Of a DNA stretch of 64,000 bases, positions 1 through 9,570 are shown one piece after another. The notes below the pieces were generated by a model. The model was not told the origin of the DNA and did no database searches. It saw nothing but the letters and a program-made list of their open reading frames with translations. Position 1 is the first letter of the stretch. Every line of letters begins with the position of its first letter. The DNA comes from Brachyspira alvinipulli ATCC 51933 (GTDB lineage: Bacteria > Spirochaetota > Brachyspiria > Brachyspirales > Brachyspiraceae): assembly GCF_000518245.1 (NCBI RefSeq), contig NZ_KI912402.1, forward strand, positions 178,544 to 242,543, written 5' to 3'. A program made the translations under genes and the position numbers.

Positions 1-360
1 GTTAAGATGAAAAGCGGTGCAATGGCTGTTATAACCGCTTCAAGATTTGCTAATTACGGATATGATCAAAGAGCAGAAGTTTTAGGTACAAACGGAAGTT
101 TAATATCTGAAAATGACAGTCCTACTAACGTTATACTGCAAAATCAAAATGGTATTATTAAAGATAAGCCTTTTTATACTTTTTTACCTAGATATATAAA
201 TGCTTATGCTGATGAAATGTCTCAATTTGTGGAATATGTATCGGATAATAGAGATTCTCCTGTTACTGCTGAAAAATCTTTACCTGCTTTGAAAATGGCA
301 TTAGCGGCTAATTTATCTTTGAAAGAGAATAGAGCCGTAAAAATTAGTGAAATTGTGTAA
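1..360 (+). CDS. iolG: Inositol 2-dehydrogenase family oxidoreductase, C-terminal part (5' end outside window)
   Basis: The reading frame is open from base 1 and enters from the left, so only the last 119 codons are present; the ATG at 7 is internal. The fragment (GAMAVITASRFANYGYDQR and onward) matches, segment for segment, the C-terminal substrate-binding domain of the complete IolG encoded at 2950-3957. That family oxidises myo-inositol to 2-keto-myo-inosose with NAD. The N-terminal Rossmann domain is missing from view. It lies 20 bp upstream of a sugar ABC ATPase in an inositol operon, so a role as inositol dehydrogenase, or a dehydrogenase for a stereoisomer such as scyllo-inositol, is likely. 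Substrate choice cannot be decided from this fragment. Confidence 0.85.
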   Translation, partial: VKMKSGAMAVITASRFANYGYDQRAEVLGTNGSLISENDSPTNVILQNQNGIIKDKPFYTFLPRYINAYADEMSQFVEYVSDNRDSPVTAEKSLPALKMALAANLSLKENRAVKISEIV

Positions 361-380
361 AAATAATATTTGGATTTTAT

Positions 381-1901
381 ATGGAAAATAAACAACAATA
401 TTTATTAGAAGCTGCTGGAATTAATAAAACTTTTGGCGGTACAAAAGCTCTTGATGGTGTTCAAATACATATAAAACCTGCAAGTGTGCATGGACTCATG
501 GGAGAAAACGGTGCAGGAAAGTCTACATTAATGAAAGTTATAATGGGAATTATACAGCCTGATAGCGGAACATTAATATTTGACGGCAAGCATTGTCATT
601 TTACATCGCCAAGACAAGCATTAGAAATGGGTATTGTGATGATACATCAGGAACTGTCATATATACCTTACAGAAGTATTTGTGAAAATTTGTATTTGAA
701 TAGAGAACCTTTAAATAAGTTCGGGCTTATTAATCATAAAAAAATGTATAATGATGCTTTAAATTTATTAAAGAGTCTGAATTTTGATACTATTATAGGC
801 GATCCTAAAAAACTTATGGCAGAATTAACTGTTTCACAACAGCAAATGGTGGAAATAGCAAAAGCCGTTTCATATAATGCCAAATTGGTAATAATGGATG
901 AACCATCATCTGCCATAACTGAAAAAGAAATAGATATATTATTCAATGTTATTAGAGATTTAAAAAGCAGAGGTATTAGCATTATATATACTACTCATAA
1001 AATGGAAGAGACTTATAAAATTGTAGATGACATTACAATATTAAGAGACGGTAAATGGATTGCTACTGGAAGTAAAGATGAGATAGATAATACTAAGCTG
1101 ATAAATTATATGGTTGGAAGAAGTTTAGATGATTTTTACAAGATAGATAATAGTAAAAAAGATATAGGAGAGGAAATAATAAGAGTAGAAAATTTGTCTT
1201 CTGAAAATAAATTTAAAGATGTTTCCTTCTCTATAAGAAAGGGAGAAATATTAGGTTTTGCAGGATTAGTTGGTTCAGGCAGAACTGAAATAGCAGAAGC
1301 TATATTCGGCATTAGAAAACTTTCTTCTGGAAAGATATTTTTTAATGGAAATGAAATAAACATAAAAAAACCAATTGATGCAATAAAAAATAAGATAGCA
1401 TTTATAACAGAGGATAGAAAAGTTACAGGTATATATCCTATACTGTCAGTTGCTAATAATATGACTATAGTTTCTTTAAATAAGTTTTTGAGTAAATTTC
1501 AATTACTTAATTATAAAGTATTGAATAATGAGTGTGAAAATTTAAGAAATAAACTTTCTATTAAAATGTCAAATATCAATATTCCAATATCTTCATTAAG
1601 CGGCGGAAATCAGCAAAAAGTATTGCTTGCTAGATGGATGATTGAAGATGTAAATTTGTTTATATTTGATGAGCCTACAAGAGGAATAGACATTGGTGCT
1701 AAAACGGAAATTTATCAATTAATAAAGGATTTAGCTAATAAAGGATGTGCTGTAATGTTTATTTCTTCTGAAATGCCTGAAATAATAGCTAATTGTGATA
1801 GAGTTGTTGTAATGAATTCTGGGAATTTGATGGGTGTTTTGGATAAGGAAGGGCTTACGCAAGAAAAAATAATGACATTAGCTGCAGGCATGGAAATGTA
1901 A
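381..1901 (+). CDS. Sugar (probably inositol) ABC transporter, tandem ATP-binding protein
   Basis: This 506-residue protein has the two fused nucleotide-binding domains typical of RbsA/MglA/XylG-type importers. Domain 1 shows Walker A GENGAGKS near residues 41-48, a diverged signature LTVSQQQ near 149 and Walker B MDEPSSA near 172. Domain 2 has a degenerate P-loop GLVGSGRTE near 297, signature LSGGNQQK near 405 and Walker B FDEPTRGID near 430. The weak second P-loop is normal for this family. It energises uptake together with the permease 31 bp downstream. Placement inside an iol operon points to inositol as substrate. The cognate periplasmic binding protein is not in the window and is probably just to the left. 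Confidence 0.9.
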   Translation: MENKQQYLLEAAGINKTFGGTKALDGVQIHIKPASVHGLMGENGAGKSTLMKVIMGIIQPDSGTLIFDGKHCHFTSPRQALEMGIVMIHQELSYIPYRSICENLYLNREPLNKFGLINHKKMYNDALNLLKSLNFDTIIGDPKKLMAELTVSQQQMVEIAKAVSYNAKLVIMDEPSSAITEKEIDILFNVIRDLKSRGISIIYTTHKMEETYKIVDDITILRDGKWIATGSKDEIDNTKLINYMVGRSLDDFYKIDNSKKDIGEEIIRVENLSSENKFKDVSFSIRKGEILGFAGLVGSGRTEIAEAIFGIRKLSSGKIFFNGNEINIKKPIDAIKNKIAFITEDRKVTGIYPILSVANNMTIVSLNKFLSKFQLLNYKVLNNECENLRNKLSIKMSNINIPISSLSGGNQQKVLLARWMIEDVNLFIFDEPTRGIDIGAKTEIYQLIKDLANKGCAVMFISSEMPEIIANCDRVVVMNSGNLMGVLDKEGLTQEKIMTLAAGMEM

Positions 1902-1932
1902 AAATAAAAAACTATAATATGGAGTCGACATT

Positions 1933-2922
1933 ATGAAATCTAAATTTTCAATTAAAAAATTTTTAAATAATTATGGTCAGATATTAATATTAATAGCTCT
2001 TATAATATTGGCAACTATACTAACGCAGGGTTTATTTCTTAAAACAAGAAATCTATTAAATATATTGAGGCAGGTTAGTATGATGGGCTTAATATCTCTT
2101 GGAGTTACATTAGTTATAATATCCAAAGGTATTGATTTATCATCAGGTTCTGTATTGGCTCTTGTTACAGTTGTGGTGGCTTCATTGGCTCAGCAGGCTT
2201 CATGGAGTTTGAAAATGTTCCCTAATTTACCAGAACTTCCTGTTATTATTCCAATATTAGTAGGTTTATTGATAGGTGTTGTTTGCGGTGCTATTAATGG
2301 AGGTTTCATTGCTTATGCTGGTATTCCCGCCTTTATATCAACTCTTGGTATGTACACATCCGCTAGAGGATTAGCATTTGTATATAGTAATGGTAATCCT
2401 ATAAGTACTTTAGTTCCTTCATATACTGTTATAGGACAAGGCGACATATTAGGAGTACCTATACCTGTTATTATATTTTTATTTTTTACAGTTATAACGT
2501 ACATAATGCTTAATTATACAAAATTTGGAAAATTTATTTATGCTATAGGAGGAAATGAAAATGCTGCTGTTGTAAGCGGTATACCTATAGCAAAAGTAAA
2601 AATAGCTATATATGCCTATGCTGGTTTATTGTCATCTGTAGCTGCCATAATATTATCATCAAGAATTAACTCAGGACAGCCCGGTCTTGGAGTAGGGTAT
2701 GAACTTGATGCAATAGCAGCTGCAACAGTTGGAGGTGTATCTCATTCAGGAGGAATAGGTACTATAGGAGGTACTCTTATAGGTGTTCTTATAATGGGAA
2801 CATTAACTAATACTATGGATTTAATGAATATATCTCCTTATTGGCAGCAGTTTGTAAGAGGTGCAATAATAGTAGCAGCAGTATGTGTGGATATATATAG
2901 AAGAAAAAGATCTATTTCTTAA
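1933..2922 (+). CDS. Sugar (probably inositol) ABC transporter, permease
   Basis: A 329-residue, very hydrophobic membrane protein of the RbsC/XylH class (BPD_transp_2), with about eight to ten membrane spans. Recognisable stretches are GLISLGVTLVIISKGIDLS (the conserved loop near residues 55-75) and GGVSHSGGIGTIGGTLIGV near 270-290, both characteristic of ribose/galactose-type permeases. It would form a homodimeric pore with the preceding double ATPase. It follows that gene by 31 bp with a GGAG-like ribosome site, and precedes the second iolG by about 27 bp, consistent with one transcript. Confidence 0.9.
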   Translation: MKSKFSIKKFLNNYGQILILIALIILATILTQGLFLKTRNLLNILRQVSMMGLISLGVTLVIISKGIDLSSGSVLALVTVVVASLAQQASWSLKMFPNLPELPVIIPILVGLLIGVVCGAINGGFIAYAGIPAFISTLGMYTSARGLAFVYSNGNPISTLVPSYTVIGQGDILGVPIPVIIFLFFTVITYIMLNYTKFGKFIYAIGGNENAAVVSGIPIAKVKIAIYAYAGLLSSVAAIILSSRINSGQPGLGVGYELDAIAAATVGGVSHSGGIGTIGGTLIGVLIMGTLTNTMDLMNISPYWQQFVRGAIIVAAVCVDIYRRKRSIS

Positions 2923-2949
2923 AAAAATTAATATATGGGAGTTTTTATT

Positions 2950-3957
2950 ATGATAAAAATAGGAATTATCGGTGCAGGACGTATTGGTAAAGTCCATGCA
3001 AAAGCAGCTTTAAATGTTAATGGAGCTATGGTTAAATGGATAGCAGATCCTATAGCAGGAGATTTAGAAGAGACTGCCAAAACAATGGGCATCGAAAAAA
3101 CTTCTAAAGACTATAAGGATATATTGAATGATAAAGAAGTTGATGCTGTATTTATATGTACTCCTACTGATACGCATTATAGTATTTCTATAGAGGCTTT
3201 AAATGCCGGCAAGCATGTATTTTGTGAAAAGCCTGTAGATTTGGAATTAGATAGAGTTAAGGATGTAAAAGAATTGGTTGCAAAAACTTCTAAAAAATAT
3301 ATGGTTGGATTTAATAGAAGATTTGACCATAATTTTAAAGCTATTAGAGACAATATAAATAAAGGTGTTATAGGAAAATTAGAACTAATACAAATAACAT
3401 CAAGAGATCCTGAGCCTCCTCCAATAAGCTATGTTAAAGTATCAGGCGGATTATTCTGCGATATGATGATTCATGATTTTGATATGGTTAGATATTTATC
3501 CAGCTCAAATCCTAAAAGTGTAACAGCAATAGGAGATGCTTTGGTTGATTCTAAAATTAAAACTGAAGGCAGCGATATAGATACAGCTATAGTGAGTATA
3601 GAATTAGAAAATGGTGCTTTGGCTGTAATAACTAACAGCAGAAGAGCAAGCTATGGATATGATCAAAGAGCTGAAGTACATGGTGAAAAAGGTGCTTTAT
3701 CATGCACAAATGATACTTCTAATACTTTAGTTATATCTACATCTGATGGAATAACACATGATAAACCTTTGCATTTTTTCTTAGAGAGATATATGGATGC
3801 TTACAGAACAGAAATAGAAATGTTTATGGATGCTGTTATAAATAATAAAGAAACTCCTGTAACAATAGAAGAAGCATATCAATCTCTTTTATTAGCTAAA
3901 GCAGCTAAAAAATCTTTAGAAGAAAATAGAAAGGTTTATATAAAAGAATTGCTATAA
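2950..3957 (+). CDS. iolG: Inositol 2-dehydrogenase
   Basis: NAD-dependent dehydrogenase of the GFO/IDH/MocA family, catalysing the first step of inositol catabolism (myo-inositol to 2-keto-myo-inosose). An N-terminal Rossmann fold is visible as GIIGAGRIGKVHA (residues 6-18), followed by CEKPVDL near 91-97 and the catalytic Asp/His stretch MMIHDFDM near 172-179. An in-frame ATG lies upstream at 2935, but its own bases include the ribosome site GGGAG (2937-2941), which is correctly spaced for the ATG at 2950, so 2950 is chosen (335 residues). It is clearly paralogous to the partial gene at 1-360. The two bracket the transporter genes, which suggests two substrates or two isomers. Confidence 0.9.
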   Translation: MIKIGIIGAGRIGKVHAKAALNVNGAMVKWIADPIAGDLEETAKTMGIEKTSKDYKDILNDKEVDAVFICTPTDTHYSISIEALNAGKHVFCEKPVDLELDRVKDVKELVAKTSKKYMVGFNRRFDHNFKAIRDNINKGVIGKLELIQITSRDPEPPPISYVKVSGGLFCDMMIHDFDMVRYLSSSNPKSVTAIGDALVDSKIKTEGSDIDTAIVSIELENGALAVITNSRRASYGYDQRAEVHGEKGALSCTNDTSNTLVISTSDGITHDKPLHFFLERYMDAYRTEIEMFMDAVINNKETPVTIEEAYQSLLLAKAAKKSLEENRKVYIKELL

Positions 3958-3973
3958 ATTTATAGAGGGAAAT

Positions 3974-4821
3974 ATGGTAATAAAAACTAATAATTTGAAT
4001 AAAGAAATTATAACAGAAGAAACAGGCAGACATGCTTTTACTATGATGGATGTATCATTAATAAGATTAAATAATGATACTTACAAGGTAGATAAAAAAG
4101 AAAATAAAGAAACTGCAATACAATTAGTAGAAGGAGAATTAGATTTCAAAGTAAATGGCAAAACATATACTGCTAAAAGAGGCGGAGTGTTCGAGAAACC
4201 TGGTTTTGTTTTGCATATACCTAGCAATATTGAAGTTGAACTTAGCACTAAATCTAATGCTGAAATACTAATAATATCTACAACTAATAAAAATACTTTT
4301 GATATAAAGTTTTATACTCCTGAAGATGTATTGGTTCAAAGATTTGGTGTAGATGTTTGGGATAATACAGGAATTAGAGAAGTATTAACATTTTTTGATT
4401 ATGATAATGCTCCTTATTCTAATTTAGTAGTTGGAGAAGTATTCTCATTGCCTGGAAGATGGTCAAGCTATATACCGCATTCACATCCTCAGCCTGAAAT
4501 TTATTATTATAGATTTGATAAGCCTCAGGGATTCGGTGCAGCATTTATAAACGAAGAAGCTAAAACCATAAATGATAAAAGCTTTTTACTAATACCAGGT
4601 TTATAAACGAAGAAGCTAAAACCATAAATGATAAAAGCTTTTTACTAATACCAGGAGGTAATACTCATCCTCAATGTGCTGCTCCTGGATATGCTTTATA
4701 TTTTTCATGGATAATAAGACATATAGATGGAAATCCATGGAAAAAAACTAGAAATGTTGATCCTAGACATGCATGGTTGGAAGATAAAGATGTTTCATTA
4801 TGGAAAGGTTTTAAAAAATAA
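3974..4821 (+). pseudogene. iolB: 5-deoxy-glucuronate isomerase, frameshifted by a 56-bp tandem duplication
   Basis: IolB converts 5-deoxy-glucuronate to 2-deoxy-5-keto-gluconate. The frame opened at 3974 (ribosome site GAGGG at 3964) runs through the bicupin, including HSHPQPEIYYY near residue 169, then hits a stop at 4604-4606 after 210 residues. The cause is visible: bases 4544-4599 are repeated exactly at 4600-4655, and 56 is not a multiple of three. Removing one copy restores 263 residues ending at 4821, the usual IolB length, with the expected tail GGNTHPQCAAPGYALYFSW and so on. The truncated product lacks this last cupin strand, which carries the conserved histidine, so it is probably inactive. 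All flanking iol genes are intact. It could be a true recent mutation, a reversible allele or an assembly error. Confidence 0.85.
4544..4655 (+). repeat. Perfect 56-bp direct tandem duplication inside iolB
   Basis: Copy 1 occupies 4544-4599 and copy 2 occupies 4600-4655. The two copies are identical over all 56 bases. The base before each copy differs (a versus g) and the base after each copy differs (t versus a), so the boundaries are exact and there is no extra microhomology. The event shifts the iolB frame by two and brings a TAA into frame at the start of copy 2. Confidence 0.97.
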
Positions 4822-4839
4822 AAAATAAGAGGCATTATT

Positions 4840-6750
4840 ATGGAAACTATAAACATGACAGTTGGACAAGCTTTAACAAAATTTTTAGATAATCAATATA
4901 TTAGTTTCGATGGAAAGGAGTATAAGTTTGTAGAGGGAGTATTTGCTATATTCGGACATGGTAATGTAGTTGGTTTCGGAGAGGCTTTAGCACATACTAA
5001 TCATAATTTAAAATTTATAATAGGCAGAAATGAACAGGGTATGGCTCATTCGGCTACTGCTTTTGCAAGACAAAATAGAAGATTAAAAATATATGCATGT
5101 ACTTCATCAATAGGCCCTGGAGCTATGAATATGGTTACAGCTGCTGCTACAGCTACAGCAAATAGAATTCCTTTGCTATTATTGCCTGGAGACACTTATG
5201 CATGCAGACAGCCGGATCCAGTATTACAACAAATAGAGCAGGAAGAATCTGCTTTAATTACAGCTAATGATTCATTTAGAGCAGTATGCAAATATTTTGA
5301 CAGAGTTAGCAGACCTGAACAGCTTATGACTGCTATGATTAATGCCATGAGAGTATTAACAGACCCTGCTAAAACAGGTGCTGTATGTGTGGCATTGCCT
5401 CAGGATGTACAAGGCGAAGTTTATGATTTCCCAAAATCTTTTTTAGATAAAAGGGTACATTATATAGAAAGACAGTCACCTAGTGAAAATATAATAAAAA
5501 TTGCATCTGAAAATATTAAAAAATATAAGAAGCCTTTAATAATATGCGGAGGCGATGCAAGATATTCTTTGGCTGATGAGACATTATTAAAATTTGCTAA
5601 AAAATTTAATATACCTGTAGGAGAAACTCAAGCTGGAAAAGGCGTATTAATGGAAGGCGAATTATATAATCTTGGAGGAATAGGTGCTACAGGAGCTTTG
5701 GCTGCTAATATAATAGCTAAAGAAGCTGATTTAATAATAGGTGTAGGAACTAGATATTCTGATTTTACAACATCTTCAAAAAGTCAATTTGTAAATGCTA
5801 AAAAATTTATAAATATCAATGTTAATCCATTGGATGCTGCTAAATTGGATGCTGTTCAAATAAAAGCCGATGCTAAATTATCATTGGAGGCTTTAGAAAA
5901 AGAATTGTCAGGTTATAAGGCTGAGTATACTGAAGATTATCTAAAAGAAGTAAAGGATAAATGGAATAAAGAATATGATAGACTTGCTAGTATAACTTTT
6001 GATAAAGATAAGCCATTTACGCCTGAAATAAAAAATCATGATGATAATGCACCTAAAAAATTTTTTGAAGAGTCAAATGGTGCTTTACCTCAAACAACTG
6101 CTTTGGCTTTAATAAATAAATTAATTGATAAAAATGCCATAATAGTTGGTTCTTCCGGATCTTTACCTGGTGATTTGCAAAGAATGTGGAAAGTATATGA
6201 TAAAGATACTTATCATGTTGAGTATGCATTCTCATGTATGGGCTATGAAGTTAATGGAGCTTATGGTGCAAAATTAGCCTATCCTGATAGAGAAGTTTAT
6301 GCTATGACTGGAGATGGTTCTTTTATTATGGGGCATTCTGAGATAGCTTCTGCTTTGGCTATTGGTGTGAAAATTAATGTTATACTGTTCGATAATGCTG
6401 GTTTTGGATGTATTAATAATTTACAGAGAAATAATGGAATAATATCTTATGGTACTGAATTCAAATATGATAATGGTAATTTCCAAATAGTTGATTTTGC
6501 CAAAATAGCTGAAGGTTACGGTATGGTTTCATATAAAGTTAAGACATTAAAGGAACTTGAAGAGGCTATAGAAAAATCAAAAAAAGAAACTAAATCAACA
6601 CTTATAGATATAAAAGTTATGCCTAAGACAATGACTGATGGATATGAAAGTTTCTGGAGAGTTGGCGTAGCTCAAGCTTCAAGTAAAGAAAGTGTTTTAA
6701 ATGCTGCTAAGGCACAAAATGATATGAAGAAACATTTAATACAATATTGA
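4840..6750 (+). CDS. iolD: 3D-(3,5/4)-trihydroxycyclohexane-1,2-dione acylhydrolase
   Basis: A 636-residue thiamine-diphosphate enzyme that opens the inositol ring, hydrolysing the dione to 5-deoxy-glucuronate. The N-terminal pyrimidine-binding domain contains GRNEQGMAHSATAFARQ (the catalytic Glu is near residue 65). The C-terminal domain shows the ThDP motif beginning GDGSF near 490 and ending in NN near 520. Length and order (pyrimidine, central, pyrophosphate domains) fit IolD rather than acetolactate synthase, which is shorter. A ribosome site AGAGG lies about ten bases before the ATG. It follows the broken iolB by 18 bp, so it should still be translated from its own site in the shared transcript. 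Confidence 0.93.
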   Translation: METINMTVGQALTKFLDNQYISFDGKEYKFVEGVFAIFGHGNVVGFGEALAHTNHNLKFIIGRNEQGMAHSATAFARQNRRLKIYACTSSIGPGAMNMVTAAATATANRIPLLLLPGDTYACRQPDPVLQQIEQEESALITANDSFRAVCKYFDRVSRPEQLMTAMINAMRVLTDPAKTGAVCVALPQDVQGEVYDFPKSFLDKRVHYIERQSPSENIIKIASENIKKYKKPLIICGGDARYSLADETLLKFAKKFNIPVGETQAGKGVLMEGELYNLGGIGATGALAANIIAKEADLIIGVGTRYSDFTTSSKSQFVNAKKFININVNPLDAAKLDAVQIKADAKLSLEALEKELSGYKAEYTEDYLKEVKDKWNKEYDRLASITFDKDKPFTPEIKNHDDNAPKKFFEESNGALPQTTALALINKLIDKNAIIVGSSGSLPGDLQRMWKVYDKDTYHVEYAFSCMGYEVNGAYGAKLAYPDREVYAMTGDGSFIMGHSEIASALAIGVKINVILFDNAGFGCINNLQRNNGIISYGTEFKYDNGNFQIVDFAKIAEGYGMVSYKVKTLKELEEAIEKSKKETKSTLIDIKVMPKTMTDGYESFWRVGVAQASSKESVLNAAKAQNDMKKHLIQY

Positions 6751-6777
6751 TTATTAAATTATAATAGAGGAATTATC

Positions 6778-7701
6778 ATGAAACAAAAAAAAGAATTTAA
6801 TAAAATTAATTTAGCTATAGCACCTATAGGTTGGACTAATGATGATGATCCTTCTTTAGGCGGAGAAATTTCTTTTAGACAATGTATTAGTGAAATGGCA
6901 CTTGCTGGTTTCAGCGGATGCGAAGTTGGTTCTAAGTATCCGGTAGATGATATAAAATTGCTTACTAAAGAGCTTAGTCTTAGAAATTTATCTATATGCA
7001 ATCAATGGTTCAGTGCTTTTTTCACTGGAAAAGATGCTAATGAAAAGGCTACAGAAGAAGCTTTTAGAAAACAATGTCAATTTCTTATGCAAATGGGTGC
7101 CAAAAGAATAGGGGCATGTGAGGTTGGAACATCAATACAAGGTCAGAATGTACCAATATTCAAAGGAAAATATGTTTTTTCTGATAAGGAATTTAATGAT
7201 TTAGCAAATGGTCTTAGTAAGTTGGGAAAGATAGCTTTGGAAGAATATAATATTGAATTGGTATACCATCATCACATGGGTACAGGAGTTCAGACTTTAG
7301 AAGAGACTAATAAATTGATGAGCTTGACAGATCCTAAATATGTTAACTTGTTGTATGATACAGGACATATATATTTGAGTGACGGAAGCATGGAAAATAC
7401 TTTAAAATTGTTATACCAAAATGCTGATAGAATAAAGCATGTTCATTTGAAAGATGTTAGAGGAAAAGTAAAAGAAGAAGTTATTAACAAAGATTTGAGT
7501 TTCTTGGATGGTGTAAGAAAAGGAGTATTTACAGTACCGGGAGACGGAGAAATATATTTTGATCCTATATTTGATTTCTTGAAGTCAATAAATTATGAGG
7601 GTTGGTTTGTTGTTGAGGCAGAGCAGGATCCTAATATAGCAAATCCTTTAGAATATGCTTTAAAGGCAAGAAAATTTATATCAGAAAAAACAGGTATATG
7701 A
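6778..7701 (+). CDS. iolE: Inosose dehydratase
   Basis: A 307-residue sugar-phosphate-isomerase-like TIM-barrel protein (AP_endonuc_2 superfamily) that dehydrates 2-keto-myo-inosose to the dione used by IolD. Characteristic stretches are LAIAPIGWTNDDDPSLGGE at the N terminus, YHHHMGTGVQT near residue 163, LLYDTGHIYLSDG near 198, IKHVHLKDVRGK near 220 and FVVEAEQDP near the end; these carry the metal-binding Glu/Asp/His residues. A ribosome site AGAGG precedes the ATG by seven bases. It ends 22 bp before the ATG of iolA. Confidence 0.93.
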   Translation: MKQKKEFNKINLAIAPIGWTNDDDPSLGGEISFRQCISEMALAGFSGCEVGSKYPVDDIKLLTKELSLRNLSICNQWFSAFFTGKDANEKATEEAFRKQCQFLMQMGAKRIGACEVGTSIQGQNVPIFKGKYVFSDKEFNDLANGLSKLGKIALEEYNIELVYHHHMGTGVQTLEETNKLMSLTDPKYVNLLYDTGHIYLSDGSMENTLKLLYQNADRIKHVHLKDVRGKVKEEVINKDLSFLDGVRKGVFTVPGDGEIYFDPIFDFLKSINYEGWFVVEAEQDPNIANPLEYALKARKFISEKTGI

Positions 7702-7723
7702 ATACTATAATTTGGAGGAAAAA

Positions 7724-9226
7724 ATGGAAGTAAAAAAATTAAAATTTTTCTGCGATGGTCAATGGTTAGAATCTAAAACAGATAAATATATGGATTGTTA
7801 TAATCCATCTACAGGAGAAATTACTGCAAAAGCACCTCAATGTACAATTGAAGAAGTTGAAATGTGCATTAATTCTGCAAATGAAGCTTTCAAAAAATGG
7901 TCTGATGTTCCTTCTAATGAAAGAGTACAGATTTTATTTAGAATGAAGGCATTATTAGATAAACATATGGATGAGCTTACAGAGATTTGTGCTAGAGAAC
8001 ATGGAAAAAACTGGGATGAATCTAAGGGAGATATTCTTAAAGTTAGAGAGGTTGTAGAATTTGCATGCGGAATAACTCATTTAATGAAAGGAAGCTCTAT
8101 AATGAATGCATCAAGAAGATATGATACAGTTCAATATTTAGAGCCTTTAGGAGTATTTGCCGGAATACCTCCTTGGAATTTCCCTGGAATGATTCCTATG
8201 GGTTGGATGGCTCCTTTATGTATAGCTACTGGTAATACTATGGTAATAAAATTAGCAAGCTTTACTCCTCAGACTTCTATGAGAATTATGGATTTGTGGG
8301 TTGAGGCAGGTCTTCCTAATGGTGTTTTGAATTTAATAACTTGTTCAAGAAATGAATCTGAAATATTCTTGAAACACCCTTTAATAAAAGGAATAAGTTT
8401 TGTAGGTTCTACTTCTGTTGGTAAATATATATATTCTACAGCTGCTGCAAATGGAAAGAGAGTACAGGCATTAACTGAAGCTAAAAACCATGCTCTTGTA
8501 CTTAAAGATTGTGCTTTAGAGAGAACAGTTAATGGTATTATTAACTCAGCTTTCGGATGTGCTGGCGAAAGATGTATGGCATTGCCTGCTGTTTGCGTAG
8601 AGGAAGCTATTGCTGATAAATTTGTTGAAAAAATAGTTGAAGCTTGTAAAAAAATAAAAGTTGGACCTGCTTATGATAAAACAACAAAATTAGGACCTGT
8701 TGTAAATGAAGGTCATAAAAAATTCGTTATGGATTGGATAGAGACAGCTATTAAAGAGGGAGCTGAACTTGTATTGGACGGAAGAAATGTAAAAGTAGAA
8801 GGATATGAAAAAGGCTTCTATTTGGGACCAACTGTATTTGATAAAGTAACTCCTAATATGAGCGTTGGAAATAAAGAGGTTTTCGGACCTGTATTATTCA
8901 TTAAAAGAGTTAAGAACTTTGAAGAAGGCTTAAGAATAATGAATGATAATGAATTTGCTAACGGATCTGTAATATATACTCAAAGCGGATATTATGCTAG
9001 AGAATTCGCTAAAAGAACTCATGGAGGAATGGTTGGAGTAAATGTTGGAATACCAGTTCCTATAAGCGTATTCGGATTTACAGGACATAAAAATTCATTC
9101 TTCGGAGATTTGCATGCTATGAGTACAGACGGAGTGAGATTCTTTACAGAGCAAAAAACTGTAACTACTCATTGGCCGGAAGAAGGAGATACTGAGATAA
9201 AAGGCTCTTGGGATGGTATGATATAA
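7724..9226 (+). CDS. iolA: CoA-acylating (methyl)malonate-semialdehyde dehydrogenase
   Basis: An aldehyde dehydrogenase superfamily enzyme that closes the pathway, turning malonate semialdehyde into acetyl-CoA and CO2. A strong GGAGG at 7714-7718 sets the start at ATG 7724 (500 residues); the longer frame from a TTG at 7712 would put the start inside that ribosome site. Evidence: NAD-binding FVGSTSVGKYIY near residue 226, LTEAKNHALVL, and the catalytic cysteine in GCAGERCMALP (Cys284). The MMSDH family is CoA-dependent. It is the last gene of the iol run. IolC kinase and IolJ aldolase, needed between IolB and IolA, are not in the window. Confidence 0.92.
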   Translation: MEVKKLKFFCDGQWLESKTDKYMDCYNPSTGEITAKAPQCTIEEVEMCINSANEAFKKWSDVPSNERVQILFRMKALLDKHMDELTEICAREHGKNWDESKGDILKVREVVEFACGITHLMKGSSIMNASRRYDTVQYLEPLGVFAGIPPWNFPGMIPMGWMAPLCIATGNTMVIKLASFTPQTSMRIMDLWVEAGLPNGVLNLITCSRNESEIFLKHPLIKGISFVGSTSVGKYIYSTAAANGKRVQALTEAKNHALVLKDCALERTVNGIINSAFGCAGERCMALPAVCVEEAIADKFVEKIVEACKKIKVGPAYDKTTKLGPVVNEGHKKFVMDWIETAIKEGAELVLDGRNVKVEGYEKGFYLGPTVFDKVTPNMSVGNKEVFGPVLFIKRVKNFEEGLRIMNDNEFANGSVIYTQSGYYAREFAKRTHGGMVGVNVGIPVPISVFGFTGHKNSFFGDLHAMSTDGVRFFTEQKTVTTHWPEEGDTEIKGSWDGMI

Positions 9227-9356
9227 TAAATTGTTATCATAACATATTCCAAATTGGTTATTTTTTTAAAATTATATTGTTTAATTATTTATATAGTTTA
9301 CAATTATATAATATAAATGTTTTATATTATATATATCTAAATGAAGGAGTAAATAT

Positions 9357-9545
9357 ATGGATATTTCAGCTTATAGCAGTTATTCAGCAAATATGCTTAA
9401 ACAAGATATATCTTTAAGCATGATAAGAGAAACATCTGATATGCAGGCTCAAGCAGTTGACAAAATTATGTCTAGTGTTCAGCCTCAGGCAGTATCAGCA
9501 CCTGTTAGACCTGGTGTTGGTCAAAACTTAAATGTTTATGCATAA
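9357..9545 (+). CDS. YjfB-like putative motility protein
   Basis: A 62-residue peptide starting MDISAYSSYSANMLKQDI, with a strong AAGGAG ribosome site at 9344-9349. The pattern fits the YjfB family: a short N-terminal stretch, a central SLSMIRETSDMQAQAVDKIM helix and a glycine/proline-rich tail ending in NLNVYA. That family is annotated as putative motility proteins in flagellated bacteria; its molecular function is unknown. It stands alone, followed at once by a terminator, and is 130 bp downstream of iolA. Confidence 0.75.
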   Translation: MDISAYSSYSANMLKQDISLSMIRETSDMQAQAVDKIMSSVQPQAVSAPVRPGVGQNLNVYA

Positions 9546-9570
9546 TTAATTAATTTCCAAAAAATTATAA

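Noticed and set aside
4600-4821. Recoding or programmed frameshifting to rescue IolB
   Set aside because: The interruption is fully explained by an exact 56-bp duplication. No slippery heptamer with a following structure is evident at the stop.
9208-9417. A 69-codon frame between iolA and the YjfB-like gene
   Set aside because: It overlaps both real genes, has no ribosome site and a low-complexity Tyr/Ile/Leu composition.
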